DNA of 64,000 nucleotides, taken from positions 1-64,000 of the forward strand of contig CAUYUJ010019891.1 in NCBI GenBank assembly GCA_963575745.1, in the 5' to 3' direction. The position numbers and the translations under genes were made by a program. This stretch comes from Prorocentrum cordatum (lineage: Eukaryota; Sar; Dinophyceae; Prorocentrales; Prorocentraceae). Under the pieces are notes generated by a model. The model was not told where the DNA came from, searched no databases, and was given only the letters and a program-made list of their open reading frames with translations. How positions within the stretch are numbered: position 1 is the first letter of the stretch; each line of letters begins with the position of its first letter. Below, piece by piece: positions 50,348 through 60,562 of the stretch.

Positions 50348-52073
50348 TCGTGGAGCTCGGTCTGAAGGACATTTTGTCGTCACAGGCTCGGTGTTCACTG
50401 ACGGATCGTGCAAGAAGTTGCTTCACTGGGACGCTGCTGACCGCGCGGGCTGGGGATTCGTGGTTGTGGGAGATTCTCGCTACTACGGAGCTGTCTTTGG
50501 GCCGCTTCCTGGCCATCGCCAGACGTCCGCTCGGGGCGAGCTTTTCGCTGTGATTCAGGTGCTGTCCGTCGGCGTGGCCCCGCTCCACATCTTCGCGGAC
50601 TACTTGCCGCTGCTTGAGGGGCTGGAGCGCGGCAAGCGCTGGTGCCTCAATCCGAGGCGCGAGAACGTCGATCTGTGGCGTCGCCTTTTTCACCAGCTTG
50701 AGGATCACGGTGGCTTTTCCATTTCTGGTGACCTGGAAGGGCCGATTCGTTTCTCTTACGTCAAGGGCCACTCTTGTGAGGACTCGTGGCATCGCCGCTG
50801 CAATGATTTGGCTGATCAAGCAGCGAAGAGGGGTCGGCAGATGCACGACCTTCCTCTGGGCGTTGTCGAGAGGTACACCGACTCGCTGAATACGCTCAGG
50901 TCGGTCGCGACATGGATTGCAAACGCCTCCAGGATGATTTTCGACGGCACCGTGGCCCCCGATCGCATGGACGTCCCACGGCGGCGGGACATGGAGCTGC
51001 GTGGCCGCTGGGCGCAGCTGGAGGCGGCAGGCGCTGGAGGCGGCAGCGCCGTGAGGGCGCGCCGAGGTGCGGGTTCGCCCGCAGGTGAGCAGGCGTGCCC
51101 GCCTCAGCTCCTGCATCGTGTGCGGCTCAGGGGCAGGAAGTATAGCTGTGATCGTTGTTCCGCTTACGCGGTGACTCCGAAAGGCGCTGCTAGGCTTAGG
51201 AGGGCTCTTTGTAGGGTCGCGGAGGCGGCGGCCCTCTGGGGCCTGGAGGGTGTTTCGCCTGTGCCTTCCTCGACTTCGGCCCCTGCTGGACCGAGGGGCC
51301 CTGGCGGGCCGAGCGGGTGCGTCTCGGGCCCCTCTGAGGTTGGTCCCTCCTTGGAACTTCGGGGTGTTGAAGCCCCAAGTGGGCCAGAGAGGCCGCCGCC
51401 CTTCGCGACTGAGGGTCTTGAGCTGTCCTTGGCCTTTAAGCGGGTGAGGTTTCAGGTGGATGGTGTGGGAGAGGACCAGCTGGATGCTGAGTTAGGGGAA
51501 GCGTGTCGGCGCGCCAAAGAGGCACGTTCCCTGGGCCCACGAGGGCCCCCCCCACCGCCATCCCCCCCCGCTCCTGCCAGGACGGCGAGGGACCGCAGGG
51601 CTGGTGGGCCCCTGGAGGGGCCTTGTCCGAAGGCGCCTCGGACGGGGGCTGCGCCCTCTGCCTCGGGCGTCGGTGAGCCTGCGGGCTCTGGGGAGCTTGT
51701 GGGGCCTCCGCCCTCCAAGCGCCCTCGGACCTTTGGGGGTCCTGGTGGGCCTTCCTGGGTCGCGCGCGAGGCCACCCGCCCTGAGGTCCCTCTCCCCGCT
51801 CAAGGCCCTGTTGGGCCCAGTAGTGCTAGAGGACATCACATTAGTCTTGCTGGTGAAACCCTTGCATTCTGCCACCGCTGCGGCGCCAGGGCCCAGCCGT
51901 CGGCCCTTCGCTCTCGTTTGTGGGGCCAGTGCGAGGGAATTGCATCCAGCAAGGACGCCACCTATTTAAAGCGCCTTGTGGTTGGTAGAGACCCCCGCTC
52001 TGGCGAGTGGCGGGGCGAGCCCCGTCCTCTCTTCCCCACAGACGATGCCTGCTTCTGGCTTCGTCTGCGGTAG
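50305..52073 (+). CDS. LINE copy 2 RNase H and Cys-rich C-terminal tail (frameshifted from ORF2)
   Basis: Continues ORF2 in another frame after a shift near 50305-50345 (RNDTGIWCYDRGARSEGH). The RNase H domain shows SVFTDGSCKK (Asp), TSARGELFAV (Glu), IFADYLPL (expected third acidic position, DS replaced by DY) and YVKGHSCEDSW..NDLADQAAK (His and Asp). After it come a Pro/Gly-rich linker and two Cys modules: RKYSCDRCSAYAV, and FCHRCGARAQ..GQCEGI. The protein ends with a Leu-Lys-Arg motif (YLKRLVVGRDPRSG). This tail, ending in a G-x-x-P-R/x-T/S-G pattern, is typical of dinoflagellate LINEs from memory. Stop at 52073. Confidence 0.85.
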
Positions 52074-52340
52074 TCTGAGGCTCCGTCTCGGGCTGTTCTT
52101 TCTCTCGTCGCTCCCTCCTTTGCTCCTCTCGCTTCCTCCTCTACTCTCCTTTCTCGCTCATCCTCTCCTCCTCCTCCCCCCCCTTCCCCCCTCCCCCTCC
52201 TCCCTCTCCCCTCCCCCTCCCCCTCCTCCCCCTCCTGTCCTCCTCCTCCTCCTCCTCCTCCTCCTGCTCCTGCTCCTGCTCCTCCTCCTCCTCCCCCTCC
52301 TCCTCCTCCTCCTCCTCCTCCTCCTCCTCCTCCTCCGCCA

Positions 52341-53419
52341 AGCCTCAAGGCTGCTCGCCCCTGGCCTCCTCTCTCGCCCCTCTTCCGCGCACGTCGCCGT
52401 GCTTTTTGCCGCCCCTGGCCGCCGCTTCTCCCATAGTCCTGCTGGTCCCGCTCCGCCAGCCGCTTGCTATCACCCAGCCCGCCTCAGTCAGATGGGTGTC
52501 CGGGGCTCCAGCCGTGGCTTTTCACGATGCTGCGATTTTTTCGCGACGTCGGATCCCAGGGATGGGGCGGGAAAAAGGACGAGCGGGAAGCAGAGGCTGG
52601 GGTGGGGGGGCTTCTACGGCAGGTGCCGTACACACATCACAGATGAGAGAGAATAACCTCCACCCTCGTAAGAATCACAAGCGCCCCGACGCTCGAAGCC
52701 GTTCAGTAAACGCACCCCTGGAAAAAGGACTCGAACAGGGCAGGGCTGTTTAGCAAACGCCCAAGGCCGTTTAGTCAACGCCGATTATCCAGTCCGGGTG
52801 GTTTTTCCTCCCTTAGGGAGGAGGAGGAGGAGGAGGAGGAGGACGAGGAGGAGGAGGAGGAGGATTTTTTAACAAGGACCTCTGCCTGACTTCAACAGAC
52901 GACTGGCACTCGTCTGAGGGCGCTCCTTGGCGCTCAGCAGCTCAGTTGTCGGAGCTGCTGCTGAAGGTGGAGGGCCGAGCAAGGAATGCTCTGCCCTCCA
53001 GGACGGGCTCGGCCTTGCTCGCCCCAGCGACGGGTAAGCAGGACCTCCCCCGCCGACGAAAAAACGACTAACACTGCAAGCACGACTGCCCTCGGCTGTA
53101 CAAGAGGGACGGCGAACAAGACAGCGCCCCTCCATAAGAGCCTGTGGCTCCAGGAGGAGGAGGGCTAGACGGAGGGACGAGCAACGTACACACGCACGAA
53201 GGCGCGCGCCCAACGCCTACCAAAAAGATGTTGGGGCCAGGAACCAAAGCTCCAGGCCGCAGCAACATCCGACGAGCCACAGTCAGGATAAATATGCCCC
53301 CGTGCTCGGACATGCAGAGGCGCACCCTATGTGTGCATGCACCTTCCCCCAGGATTGGGGCGCCTGACACGCGTGCACGACGGACGCACGCACAACGAAC
53401 TGCACACAACCAAGCAAAG
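52341..53419. other. Gene-free stretch after LINE copy 2
   Basis: 52690-52785 has three related words CGTTCAGTAAACGC, TGTTTAGCAAACGC and CGTTTAGTCAACGC. 52805-52865 is a GGA tract. No gene recognised. Confidence 0.5.
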
Positions 53420-53715
53420 AAGAATATTCGACCACCCACAAAAGGACGACGAGCCCGCAGTCCCTGGTGCAGCCAGCGCCAGGACGACATACGGTCACGC
53501 CCCAGATGTGGGCCTGCCAAAAGGGAGCCGCATCGGGCCGTGCAGAAAAACGAAACGAACCCTCGCCCGGGAAAACTCGACCACCCACACAAGGACGACG
53601 AGGACCGGCCCCCTGTGCAGCAGCGCCCAGACGACCTCAGTCTCGCCCCAGAGTGGGGTTAGCACGGATGCCTGCCAAAAGGTCAGTCGCATCGGCCGTG
53701 CAGCAAGGAAAAAAA
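53420..53715. repeat. Two-unit tandem repeat, about 140 bp
   Basis: Both units contain TCGACCACCCACA.AAGGACG, GGTCACGCCCCAGA or CTCGCCCCAGAG, and GCCTGCCAAAAGG..GCATCGG.CCGTGCAG. Confidence 0.85.
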
Positions 53716-53837
53716 TGGGCACCCCTGCACCACAGAAAAAAAACAAGGGACGAAAGGGCCAGCAATCACAGAGCGGACCAGGGACCAGTTTCCACAGTGA
53801 TGCCCGTCTTAAACCCGTGGGATGTCTGCCCTTGCAT

Positions 53838-53902
53838 CAATTTCCAATCAGTAGTGTGGGGAACTGGTCACTTTTGGGGCCACCCCCGCGCGGCCAGGGC
53901 TC
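53838..53902 (-). repeat. Fragment matching the 3' tail of LINE copy 3
   Basis: ATCAATTTCCAAT..CAGTAGTGTGG, ACTGGTCAC..TTTTGGG and GGCCAGGGCTC match 60566-60645 in the same orientation, about 85% by eye. It lies just outside the 3' end of the tyrosine-recombinase element, so LINE tail sequence borders the element on both sides. Confidence 0.75.
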
Positions 53903-54062
53903 AAATCCTGGCGCTGCACTCGCCTCGCACGGCCTGGGGGGGGGGGGAGGAGAGGAAGCCCCCCCAGGAGGGGGTGCGGACCCGACCCATCTGCCCCGCA
54001 GCGCGCGGCCTCTCCGAGGCCAAGCGGGCAGACGCCGGTCGGGCCCGTGGGGGGCACCACCC
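53903..54062 (-). repeat. Split direct repeat B2 (outer 3' end)
   Basis: Starts AAATCCTGGCGC on the plus strand and shares GACCCGACCCATCTGCCCCG and GACGCCGGTCGGGCCCGTGG with B1. Confidence 0.85.
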
Positions 54063-54093
54063 CCCCCCCACACCCCCAGGGCGGGTAGGGCGG

Positions 54094-54231
54094 GCCAACG
54101 ACAGCTCGTGGTCACTATGGACCAGAAGAGAGGGCCCCATTGGGCACGTGAACGCAGCAGGCCGCTATGGGCCGCAACGAAGCCACTATGGGCCGCAAGG
54201 AAGCCACTATGGGCCGAGCGAAGCCCCCAGA
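54094..54231 (-). repeat. Split direct repeat A2
   Basis: 138 bp, nearly identical to A1. Contains tandem 21-bp GGCCGCAA.GAAGCCACTAT units. Confidence 0.9.
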
Positions 54232-54461
54232 GGGCGGAGGGCCGAAACCCGACACACGGCACGGTATTTATATCCCGCCCCAGTGCCAGGCGGAGGAAGC
54301 ACGGCACGGCACTGCACCACACGACGCGAGCGGGAGGCGGAAGAGGGTCGACCAGCGCGCGGCCGACCAGCCGAGCGAGGGCGCCCCCGCGGCCAGCCGC
54401 GGGGTCGTTCACAGCGCGGGCGGATTTGTGCCAAGCAATAACTTCGTTATTCCGACCCCAC

Positions 54462-54626
54462 AAATCCTGGCGCTTGCACTCGCCTCGCACGGCCCTGGGG
54501 GGGGGGGAGGAGGAAGCCTCCCCCAGGAGCGGAGGGTGCGGACCCGACCCATCTGCCCCGCAGCGCGCGGCCTCTCCGAGGCCAAGCGGGCAGACGCCGG
54601 TCGGGCCCGTGGGGGAGCACCACCCA
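54462..54626 (-). repeat. Split direct repeat B1
   Basis: Inner partner of B2. Just beyond its edge lies the short inverted repeat AATAACTTCGTTATT (54437-54451). Confidence 0.85.
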
Positions 54627-54740
54627 CTGCAACGGCGCTCCCGCGGGCCACGCCCGGCGCTGCCACCCACTGCCCCCGCGTGCCGGGGGTGCGCCCACGT
54701 GTGTGCCGTGCAGACACGACCACCAGACTGCGCGGGGTGC

Positions 54741-56534
54741 TCAGCCATCGCCATCGTCGCTGGACGACTCTGCCAAATGGGCTTCCGCGACCGACTGCCG
54801 CTCGAGCCGGGAAACGTTAAGGTATTTCATCCACGCGGGCTGATGCCAGCCGCCCGCGCGAAGAAGGTCGGTGACCGGTCCGCCCCTGGCAGCGATGTCC
54901 TGCGCGTGCCCGCGCCTGAACGCGTGAGTGCCGAATGATTCCGCGTCGTGGCGCCCCATTTCGCCCAGCGCGCGGCGCAGCCGAGCACGTGCCGCGCCTG
55001 GGGACCACGCAGCCCAGATGGGCTGATGAGCTGGCTCGCCAACTAGCCAGGCCCCAAGAACGTGTACGGGACAGGTGACCGCGCACTCGTCGCACCAGCA
55101 CTGCCGTGCCATCACCGAGCGGCTCTCGCGGTTCTTTCTCCTGGAGAGGTGCAGCTCGATCTTTTGATCGCCGACGACGAACGCGGAGGCCACGCAAGCC
55201 GCGGCCGCGCCATCTTCAACCCGCACCGCGGGCAGGGCCTCCGAGGGTAGCCGAAGGAGGAATGCGTAGGCCGCCAGGCACAACATGGCGAAACGGCGAC
55301 CCTCGTCACTGACGCGCAGGTGCGACACCAGACGGGCGACGTCGCGGCCCTGAAGGGCCATGCGCGCCTTCGCCTGCCAGCCCGAACGCTTCTCGATGGC
55401 GTTCTTAGCGGCGCGAACCGCCGGGTGCCTGAAGACTTCCACGGGCCTTGCGCGCCAACTGCCGCCGCGGGCGGACGCGCGCGTTGCCGGAAGATGAGAG
55501 GCGGGCGCGCGCCGGCATGCCACGAGGCACGCCTTCTTCACGTAAGTCACATAATTGCTGAAGGTCCCGGCGCACCTGAAGGTCGTGGACCACAGAAGCA
55601 GCCCCTCCAGGGTGGGCGGCAGTTCCTTCCCCCGTCGCTTTAAGACGCCCCTTGCGAATGTAACCCAGCACTCGAACCCGCTGCTGAGCGCGGGCAATGA
55701 GCGCGGGCATGCGCCCAGGAGAGCGCTCACCCGGGCCCTGCGCGCCCACGCTTTACCGGCCGCCGAGGAGGTGATGAGGGCTCTGGCCCGAGCAGCTTCG
55801 GCCCGCGGCCCGCGCATGTCACGCCGACCCTCGCGCCCAGCGACTGAGAGCGCCCACCGGACCGCGGACACGGGGTCCTCCGGGGGAGCTGCATGCGCCC
55901 TGCCGCTGTCCTGGCGCCCGCGTTTAGCGCTGCGAGCGACATGCCGCAAATTCGCGCGCGCACCGTGGAGGATGACGAGACGGATTCGCTCGAGGGCGAC
56001 CGCGTCGCGATGTCGGTCCTGCGACGGCCGACAAGGGGGGGGCCCGCGACGAACGCGGAACGCGCAAGCAGACCTGGGGGCAATCCCGGGCGACGGGGCG
56101 GGCGCAGGAGAAGCGCCCGCGCTGCCCCTGCCCAGCGCGGCTGGCGCGCCGCCGCGCTGGGCTGCCGCGATAGCCGCGCGGACCACCTCGCGGGCGTCGC
56201 AAGATAATGCCGCGGCGCCCCTGAAGTCTGCCAGGGTGACGCCAACCAAATCGCTCACGGCGTCGGCGCCGTTATCGGCAAGCAGCTCGGCAGCGGCGAA
56301 CACAGGAAGAGGGCGTGCCTCAGGGCAAACCGCGCGAAGCTGAGCGAGCAATCCAGCCAGCGCCATCGCGCGAACACCGATGACATTCTCCAGGTGCGCC
56401 GACAAACCAGAGATGCCCTCGCGCGCCCACAGGCGAAGCGCGACCGCGACGTGCGCGAGGGAGGACGCCAACCCCTGCCCGACCTGGCGGGCGCACCCTG
56501 ACCGATGAGTGAAGGCCAGATCCATTGCACGCAC
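54741..56534 (-). CDS. Tyrosine recombinase of the PAT/Ngaro-like element
   Basis: 597 residues. The N-terminal part has a helical segment, ELLADNGADAVSDLVGVTLA, similar in pattern to one in the element's gag ORF. A core-binding-like region follows (FECWVTFARGVLKRR, TFSNYVTYVKKACLVACRR). The catalytic domain shows AYAFLLRLPSEAL (first Arg), a Cys pair CWCDECAVTCPVHVLG, GTHAFRRGHAQDIAARGG (H-x-x-R), LLRAGGWHQPAWMKYLN (His/Trp and the nucleophile Tyr). These are the R, HxxR, H/W and Y of the family. It would join circular element DNA to the target. It shares the frame of the RT ORF, separated by one stop and six codons, so it may be made by readthrough or reinitiation. It is intact as read. Confidence 0.9.
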   Translation of the reverse strand: MRAMDLAFTHRSGCARQVGQGLASSLAHVAVALRLWAREGISGLSAHLENVIGVRAMALAGLLAQLRAVCPEARPLPVFAAAELLADNGADAVSDLVGVTLADFRGAAALSCDAREVVRAAIAAAQRGGAPAALGRGSAGASPAPAPSPGIAPRSACAFRVRRGPPPCRPSQDRHRDAVALERIRLVILHGARANLRHVARSAKRGRQDSGRAHAAPPEDPVSAVRWALSVAGREGRRDMRGPRAEAARARALITSSAAGKAWARRARVSALLGACPRSLPALSSGFECWVTFARGVLKRRGKELPPTLEGLLLWSTTFRCAGTFSNYVTYVKKACLVACRRAPASHLPATRASARGGSWRARPVEVFRHPAVRAAKNAIEKRSGWQAKARMALQGRDVARLVSHLRVSDEGRRFAMLCLAAYAFLLRLPSEALPAVRVEDGAAAACVASAFVVGDQKIELHLSRRKNRESRSVMARQCWCDECAVTCPVHVLGAWLVGEPAHQPIWAAWSPGAARARLRRALGEMGRHDAESFGTHAFRRGHAQDIAARGGPVTDLLRAGGWHQPAWMKYLNVSRLERQSVAEAHLAESSSDDGDG

Positions 56535-56552
56535 GCCCAGCGCCCGAGCCGG

Positions 56553-58901
56553 TCATGGCCGGCGATGAGGAAGCCACGCGCTCGGATCGAACCAGGCATC
56601 GTCCAGCACCGGAGGAATCCACTCCGCCCCCAAGCGATACAGCAGGGAATATGACTCGCGCGACGGCAGGTCGGCGATGTTGTCCACCGACGCCACACGC
56701 TGAACGTGCAGATTGCAATTCGCATCCAGCGCCATGCGCCAGATTGAGTGGACCAGGCAATTGTGGTCAAACTGCTTCGCCGCACCGGACCGGACGGCCC
56801 ACTCGCTGCCTGAATTATCCGAAAAGATGTTCACGCATCGGCCCGACAGGAGCGGCTCAAAGGTGGCCAGGCCCAGCGCGATGCTGAGCACCTCCAGACC
56901 GCCGATTTGATTGTCGCGCCTTTCCCTGAAGAGCCGAAGCAGAGGCTCAGGCGGGGCGACATCGGTGAAGACAATGCGCCCGTCAATGAAAAGAACCGCG
57001 GCCACTCTAGCTGGATTCCCCCGCGCGTCGGAGAGCAATTGGACAGACCTGGTGTCTGGCGCCTGCCACTCCCGCGTCGTGGTGAAATTTCTGGCGAGCG
57101 CTTCGTGCCACCATTGCAGGCAGACTCGCAGGTGCGCCGGGATACTAGGATGGCGCGCCCTTGCGTGCTCAAACAACGGCGGGAGCAGCGCGCGCCCGAA
57201 CCGCCCGAAGGTGTGGGAGGCAGCCCAACAGAAGCGGCCTGCCAACTTGGACGCGCGCCCGCGCTCGAGCGCGCCCTCTTGAAGAGCAGCAGCGATCTCG
57301 GCGCGCCACCGGGCGCGCTTCTCCGGCAGCGGCCAGCACACGAGGCCACGCTCGTCAATCGCCACAGACAAGCCCAGGACCCCGAGCGGATTGCCGAACA
57401 GCAGCTTACCGTCGGCCACAGCGCTCGGGCCCAGAATGATTCTTACCAGTTCGGCGAACTGTCGCATTGCGTCGCGCAGCCCTTTCTTACGTTCGGGGCA
57501 GAAGAAGTCGTCCACATATCTGAGGACGGGGACGAAAATGAGCCTGCGGCCCAGCGCTGACAGCATCGCGCCGATGCGCTCCCAGCTGTGAACGGAGGAA
57601 GTCGCTCCGAATGGGGCGGCGAAGTGCTGAGCCACGTAGACGCATGTGCCCACGAGGAACGCGACCCATGCGAGGGCGCGATGTTCCGGCAACAGCGGCA
57701 CGCGCCGGAACGCGGCGTCTATGTCCGCCTTCCAGAGCCCGGGCGCTTCGCCCACGCGCGTCACAAATGCCTTGCAAGTGCCAAACAGAGCGTCGATGGC
57801 TTCATGGCCGAGACGCTCCGTCGGCTGCGACGCCGCGTTGATACGAGAGCGCGACATATCATCTACGAGCCGCAGCTTCTCGGACCCGTCCTCTCTCGAC
57901 TGCCGGACGCCGAACCGCGGCGACAAAACCGCACCGTCGAGCTCGACCGCGCTGAGCGGCGCGGGATGGCTCATTCGGCCGAGCTCCGCTTCGGCGATAG
58001 TTTTGGTGAGAATCACGGCGGAGTCGCTAGACTCCTTGAGCGTGCCGAGCAGCGCGGCGTTGCCTCGCTCCGCGCCCGCGGCCAAGTCCGGCAGGCTGAG
58101 CGGTACAGGGAAAGATTCCGGACGCCCGTTCCCCGTGCACGGGAGAGGGCCCACGAGAGGCGCGCCGCGCCGAAAGACTTCCACGCAGGCCGCGTCCTCG
58201 TAACCGATTTCGTCGAGCAGTTCGACGAGAAGAGGGCCGTTGATCGACCCTGCGATTGTGCGCACATGGGCATCGCAGCCCGCGAACCAGGCCGCCGTCG
58301 CTCCAGAGGCGCGTAGCTCGGCGTCCCTGGCCCGAATTCGCTCGAGAGTCGCTCGCCGCTCACGGCACACCTGCCGCTCCGAGCGCGCAGCAATCCAATC
58401 GATCGCCGCCAAAACATCGCCGGGCACCACCACGGCCTTTTCAAAGGCCTCTTTGTCCTCGAAGGAGTGAGAACGGGAGAGGACCTCTTCAAGAAAGGCG
58501 AGCTTAGGCGCTTCCTCAGCAGACGCAGGCGACGGCAGGTGACAGCAGCCGGCAGTGGCCAGCGCGCAACCGCGTGCATTGCAACTCGAGGCAGCATTCT
58601 GCCGGGCGCGCGAGCCCGCGAGCGTCGCGCGCCACAACGCGCAGCGCCTGATAATCCCATGTGGCAGCGATACTGGGCCCCATCGCATCCTGCGCTTTGC
58701 GAGCGCGAGCGCTCGAGCCTGCCGGGGGCGTTCGCGCGCCTCCTGGCCCAGCGGGCGGGCGGCCCTCGCGTCGCGAACGGACCGCGAGTGTTGACTGGCA
58801 CCCAAGCCCTGGACGACGCGGCAACAACGCGGCGCCCTCCTGCCAGCGCGCGCGCGCGCGCCTGCGGGTCCCACGGGACGGTGGCTGAGGTTGGCGCCCA
58901 T
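56553..58901 (-). CDS. Reverse transcriptase/RNase H of the PAT/Ngaro-like element
   Basis: 782 residues with no frameshift. The N-terminal 170 residues are Arg-rich, then RSHSFEDKEAFEKAVVVPGD and AAIDWIAARSERQVCRERRA. RT blocks: SPRFGVRQSREDGSEKLRLV, DDMSRSRINAASQ, GLWKADIDAAFRRVPLL (motif A Asp), APFGATSSVHSWERIG (motif B), VLRYVDDFFCPE (motif C with both Asp present). RNase H-like part: LLSDARGNPARVAAVLF, GGLEVLSIALGL (Glu), NIFSDNSGSEWAVRSG (Asp), RVASVDNIADLPSR (Asp). These match DIRS-type enzymes. All catalytic residues I can identify are present. No methyltransferase domain, found in DIRS1 itself, was recognised. It lies 103 nt after the gag ORF. Confidence 0.9.
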   Translation of the reverse strand: MGANLSHRPVGPAGARARAGRRAPRCCRVVQGLGASQHSRSVRDARAARPLGQEARERPRQARALALAKRRMRWGPVSLPHGIIRRCALWRATLAGSRARQNAASSCNARGCALATAGCCHLPSPASAEEAPKLAFLEEVLSRSHSFEDKEAFEKAVVVPGDVLAAIDWIAARSERQVCRERRATLERIRARDAELRASGATAAWFAGCDAHVRTIAGSINGPLLVELLDEIGYEDAACVEVFRRGAPLVGPLPCTGNGRPESFPVPLSLPDLAAGAERGNAALLGTLKESSDSAVILTKTIAEAELGRMSHPAPLSAVELDGAVLSPRFGVRQSREDGSEKLRLVDDMSRSRINAASQPTERLGHEAIDALFGTCKAFVTRVGEAPGLWKADIDAAFRRVPLLPEHRALAWVAFLVGTCVYVAQHFAAPFGATSSVHSWERIGAMLSALGRRLIFVPVLRYVDDFFCPERKKGLRDAMRQFAELVRIILGPSAVADGKLLFGNPLGVLGLSVAIDERGLVCWPLPEKRARWRAEIAAALQEGALERGRASKLAGRFCWAASHTFGRFGRALLPPLFEHARARHPSIPAHLRVCLQWWHEALARNFTTTREWQAPDTRSVQLLSDARGNPARVAAVLFIDGRIVFTDVAPPEPLLRLFRERRDNQIGGLEVLSIALGLATFEPLLSGRCVNIFSDNSGSEWAVRSGAAKQFDHNCLVHSIWRMALDANCNLHVQRVASVDNIADLPSRESYSLLYRLGAEWIPPVLDDAWFDPSAWLPHRRP

Positions 58902-59004
58902 TCGTTGTTATTCAAGTGCCAACGTGGCGCGCGATGCACGTCCTCATCGGCGCGCGTCCCGCACATCGCCGCGCGCCGCGGGCTGCGCGTGCCTCCGGCG
59001 GGCG

Positions 59005-60362
59005 TCAGGCGCGCGGCTTCTTCTGAGGAGAATACACCGTTCGCGAATCCCAGGAGCGCTTGTTGTAATCCCCGCGATAGGATCGGGACTGCCACCCGTC
59101 GGCTCTGGAATCGCGGTCGTTCTTCCAGGAAGTGACGGCGGCGCCCCCCGCGGCTCCCACGGCGCCCGCGGCGCTCGCGGCGCTCGCACTCTGCCCGCGC
59201 GCTGCCGCGGCGCTTTTCCCTGCACCCTTGCCGGCCGGCGCGGCAACCTGCGCGACAGCGGTGGCGCAACGCGAACAAGGGATTCGGCGACGCGGCCTTA
59301 AGAGCCCGATCATATTCCGCTTCCGCCGCGCGGAGCAGCCCGACGTCAAGCGACAGCGCCGCAACGTTCACCTGCGCGCCGACGCGCGCCCGAGAATAAC
59401 GCGCCGAAGCATGGCGCGGAGCTGCGGCCTGGAAGCCTGCCGCGCCGGCGGCGGCACGCTCGGCCCACGTCCTCCGCACAAGGCGGTCGTAGACCAAGGC
59501 AACCTGGGCCTTCCGTCCCTGCAGGGGGGCATCCAGTGCAACCTGGGCAAGCGCGCCCACTTCGGCGACCAGCGGACGGGCGCCAATGTCGACTCGCCTG
59601 GAGAACAACGTGTTTGTGAGCCATGGCGCTCGTGTACGAAATCTGATCAGTGACCGCGGCCGCCACGCTCCACGCGTCGTAAGCTTGGTGCCATGGCGTC
59701 CACGCCAGAAGCGGCTGGCTCTCCGCCGCGGTTCCCCGTCCGAACGCTCTGGCCAACGCGGCCGCCTCTTTCGACTCGGGCTCGTCATCGTCGGGAGAGC
59801 CGCCCGCGCCGCGCGCGCAAAGCGGCTGGAACTTCGCGAGCTCAGTATAAATGAACGGGCGCGCGATTCCCCTGGATTTCGCGCGCTGCACCTCGGTGGC
59901 CAGCGCATCGGTCTTCGCTGACCTGAGCGAACGATGGAAACGCGCCAGCGCGCCGGGGCGAAGCCGCGCGGCAGCCTCGGCCACAGGGACTCCGGAAGGT
60001 CCCTCAAGCTGATCTGGGCCAGGCCAGCGCCGATGTCGACATGCTCTCCCTTCGGCGGGAGCCCAGGATTCTGCAGCAACCGAACCGAAACGACCCGCCG
60101 AAGCCGGCGCGGGCCCCGCGGCACCCGGCGCACTCGCCTTGGCTGCCGCCACCGTCGCGCGATCCAGAGCGCGCCGCAGGACGCCCTTCGTCAGCGCCGT
60201 CGCGCCATCGGCATCCTTCAAATCGCCGAATTGAAGATTGGCCAATTCTTCTGGCATCGTCAGCCCATTGGCTGCCAGGCAATCAATGGCGCCCTTGAAC
60301 TGGATATCAGTCCACTTCGCGCCCACAACAGGGTCAGACTGCAAGAAGGCAAGCATCGCCAT
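59005..60362 (-). pseudogene. Gag-like ORF of the PAT/Ngaro-like element, with two frame changes
   Basis: Met at 60362 starts MAMLAFLQSDPVVGAKWTDI, then a helical segment (CLAANGLTMPEELANLQFGD), an Ala/Pro-rich linker and TELAKFQPLCARG..AYDAWSVAAAVTDQISY. Near 59620 the reading moves to another frame: TNTLFSRRVDIG, LAQVALDAPLQGRKAQVALV, YDRLVRRTWAERAA. Near 59285 it moves again to end in a Lys/Ala/Ser tail, KSAAAARGQSASAAS, and KNDRDSRADGWQSRSYRGDY, finishing KKPRA with a stop at 59005. A gag-like capsid role is inferred from position. The two shifts may be decay or read errors; the other two ORFs of the element are intact. Confidence 0.65.
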
Positions 60363-60424
60363 CGCAATCACAGCGCCACGGGGCACGAGCGAGAACCACG
60401 CCAGCTGAGCCCGCTCGCTTGCAT

Positions 60425-60562
60425 GCCAACGACAGCACGTGGTCACTATGGACCAGAAGAGAGGGCCCCATTGGGCACGTGAACGCAGCAGGCCGCTATG
60501 GGCCGCAACGAAGCCACTATGGGCCGCAAGGAAGCCACTATGGGCCGAGCGGAGCCCCCAGA
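60425..60562 (-). repeat. Split direct repeat A1 (5' end of the element)
   Basis: 138 bp, partner of A2. Its outer edge joins the 3' tail of LINE copy 3. Confidence 0.9.

Larger units (their letters stand above)
45355..52340 (+). mobile_element. LINE (non-LTR) retrotransposon copy 2, nearly full length but inactive
   Basis: In order: ORF1 with a RanBP2-type finger (45625-46590); ORF2 with endonuclease, RT and zinc knuckle (46559-50347, with an in-frame stop); RNase H and a Cys-rich tail in a shifted frame (to 52073); and a CTC-rich 3' end to about 52340. It is bordered by CTC tracts on both sides. No clear target duplication was found because of the microsatellites. The in-frame stop, a frameshift and a lost catalytic Asp make it defective. 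Confidence 0.9.
53903..60562 (-). mobile_element. Tyrosine-recombinase retrotransposon with split direct repeats (PAT/Ngaro-like)
   Basis: On the minus strand the order is: A1 (60562-60425), gag-like ORF, RT/RNase H ORF, tyrosine recombinase ORF, B1 (54626-54462), a 230-bp spacer, A2 (54231-54094), 31 bp, B2 (54062-53903). A1 and A2 are both 138 bp and differ at about two positions. B1 and B2 are about 160 bp and closely alike. A1-ORFs-B1-A2-B2 is the signature of PAT/Ngaro-type elements, which integrate through the recombinase rather than an integrase. Near-identical repeats suggest recent insertion, although the gag ORF has two frameshifts. Confidence 0.85.

Noticed and set aside
53889-53920. 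B-box-like GGCTCAAATCC suggesting a tRNA or tRNA-derived SINE
   Set aside because: No A box, acceptor stem or anticodon arm fits; the sequence is LINE tail joined to repeat B2.
54437-54451. Resemblance of AATAACTTCGTTATT to a loxP half-site
   Set aside because: The resemblance is short and the spacer differs; kept only as a generic inverted repeat near a recombinase element.
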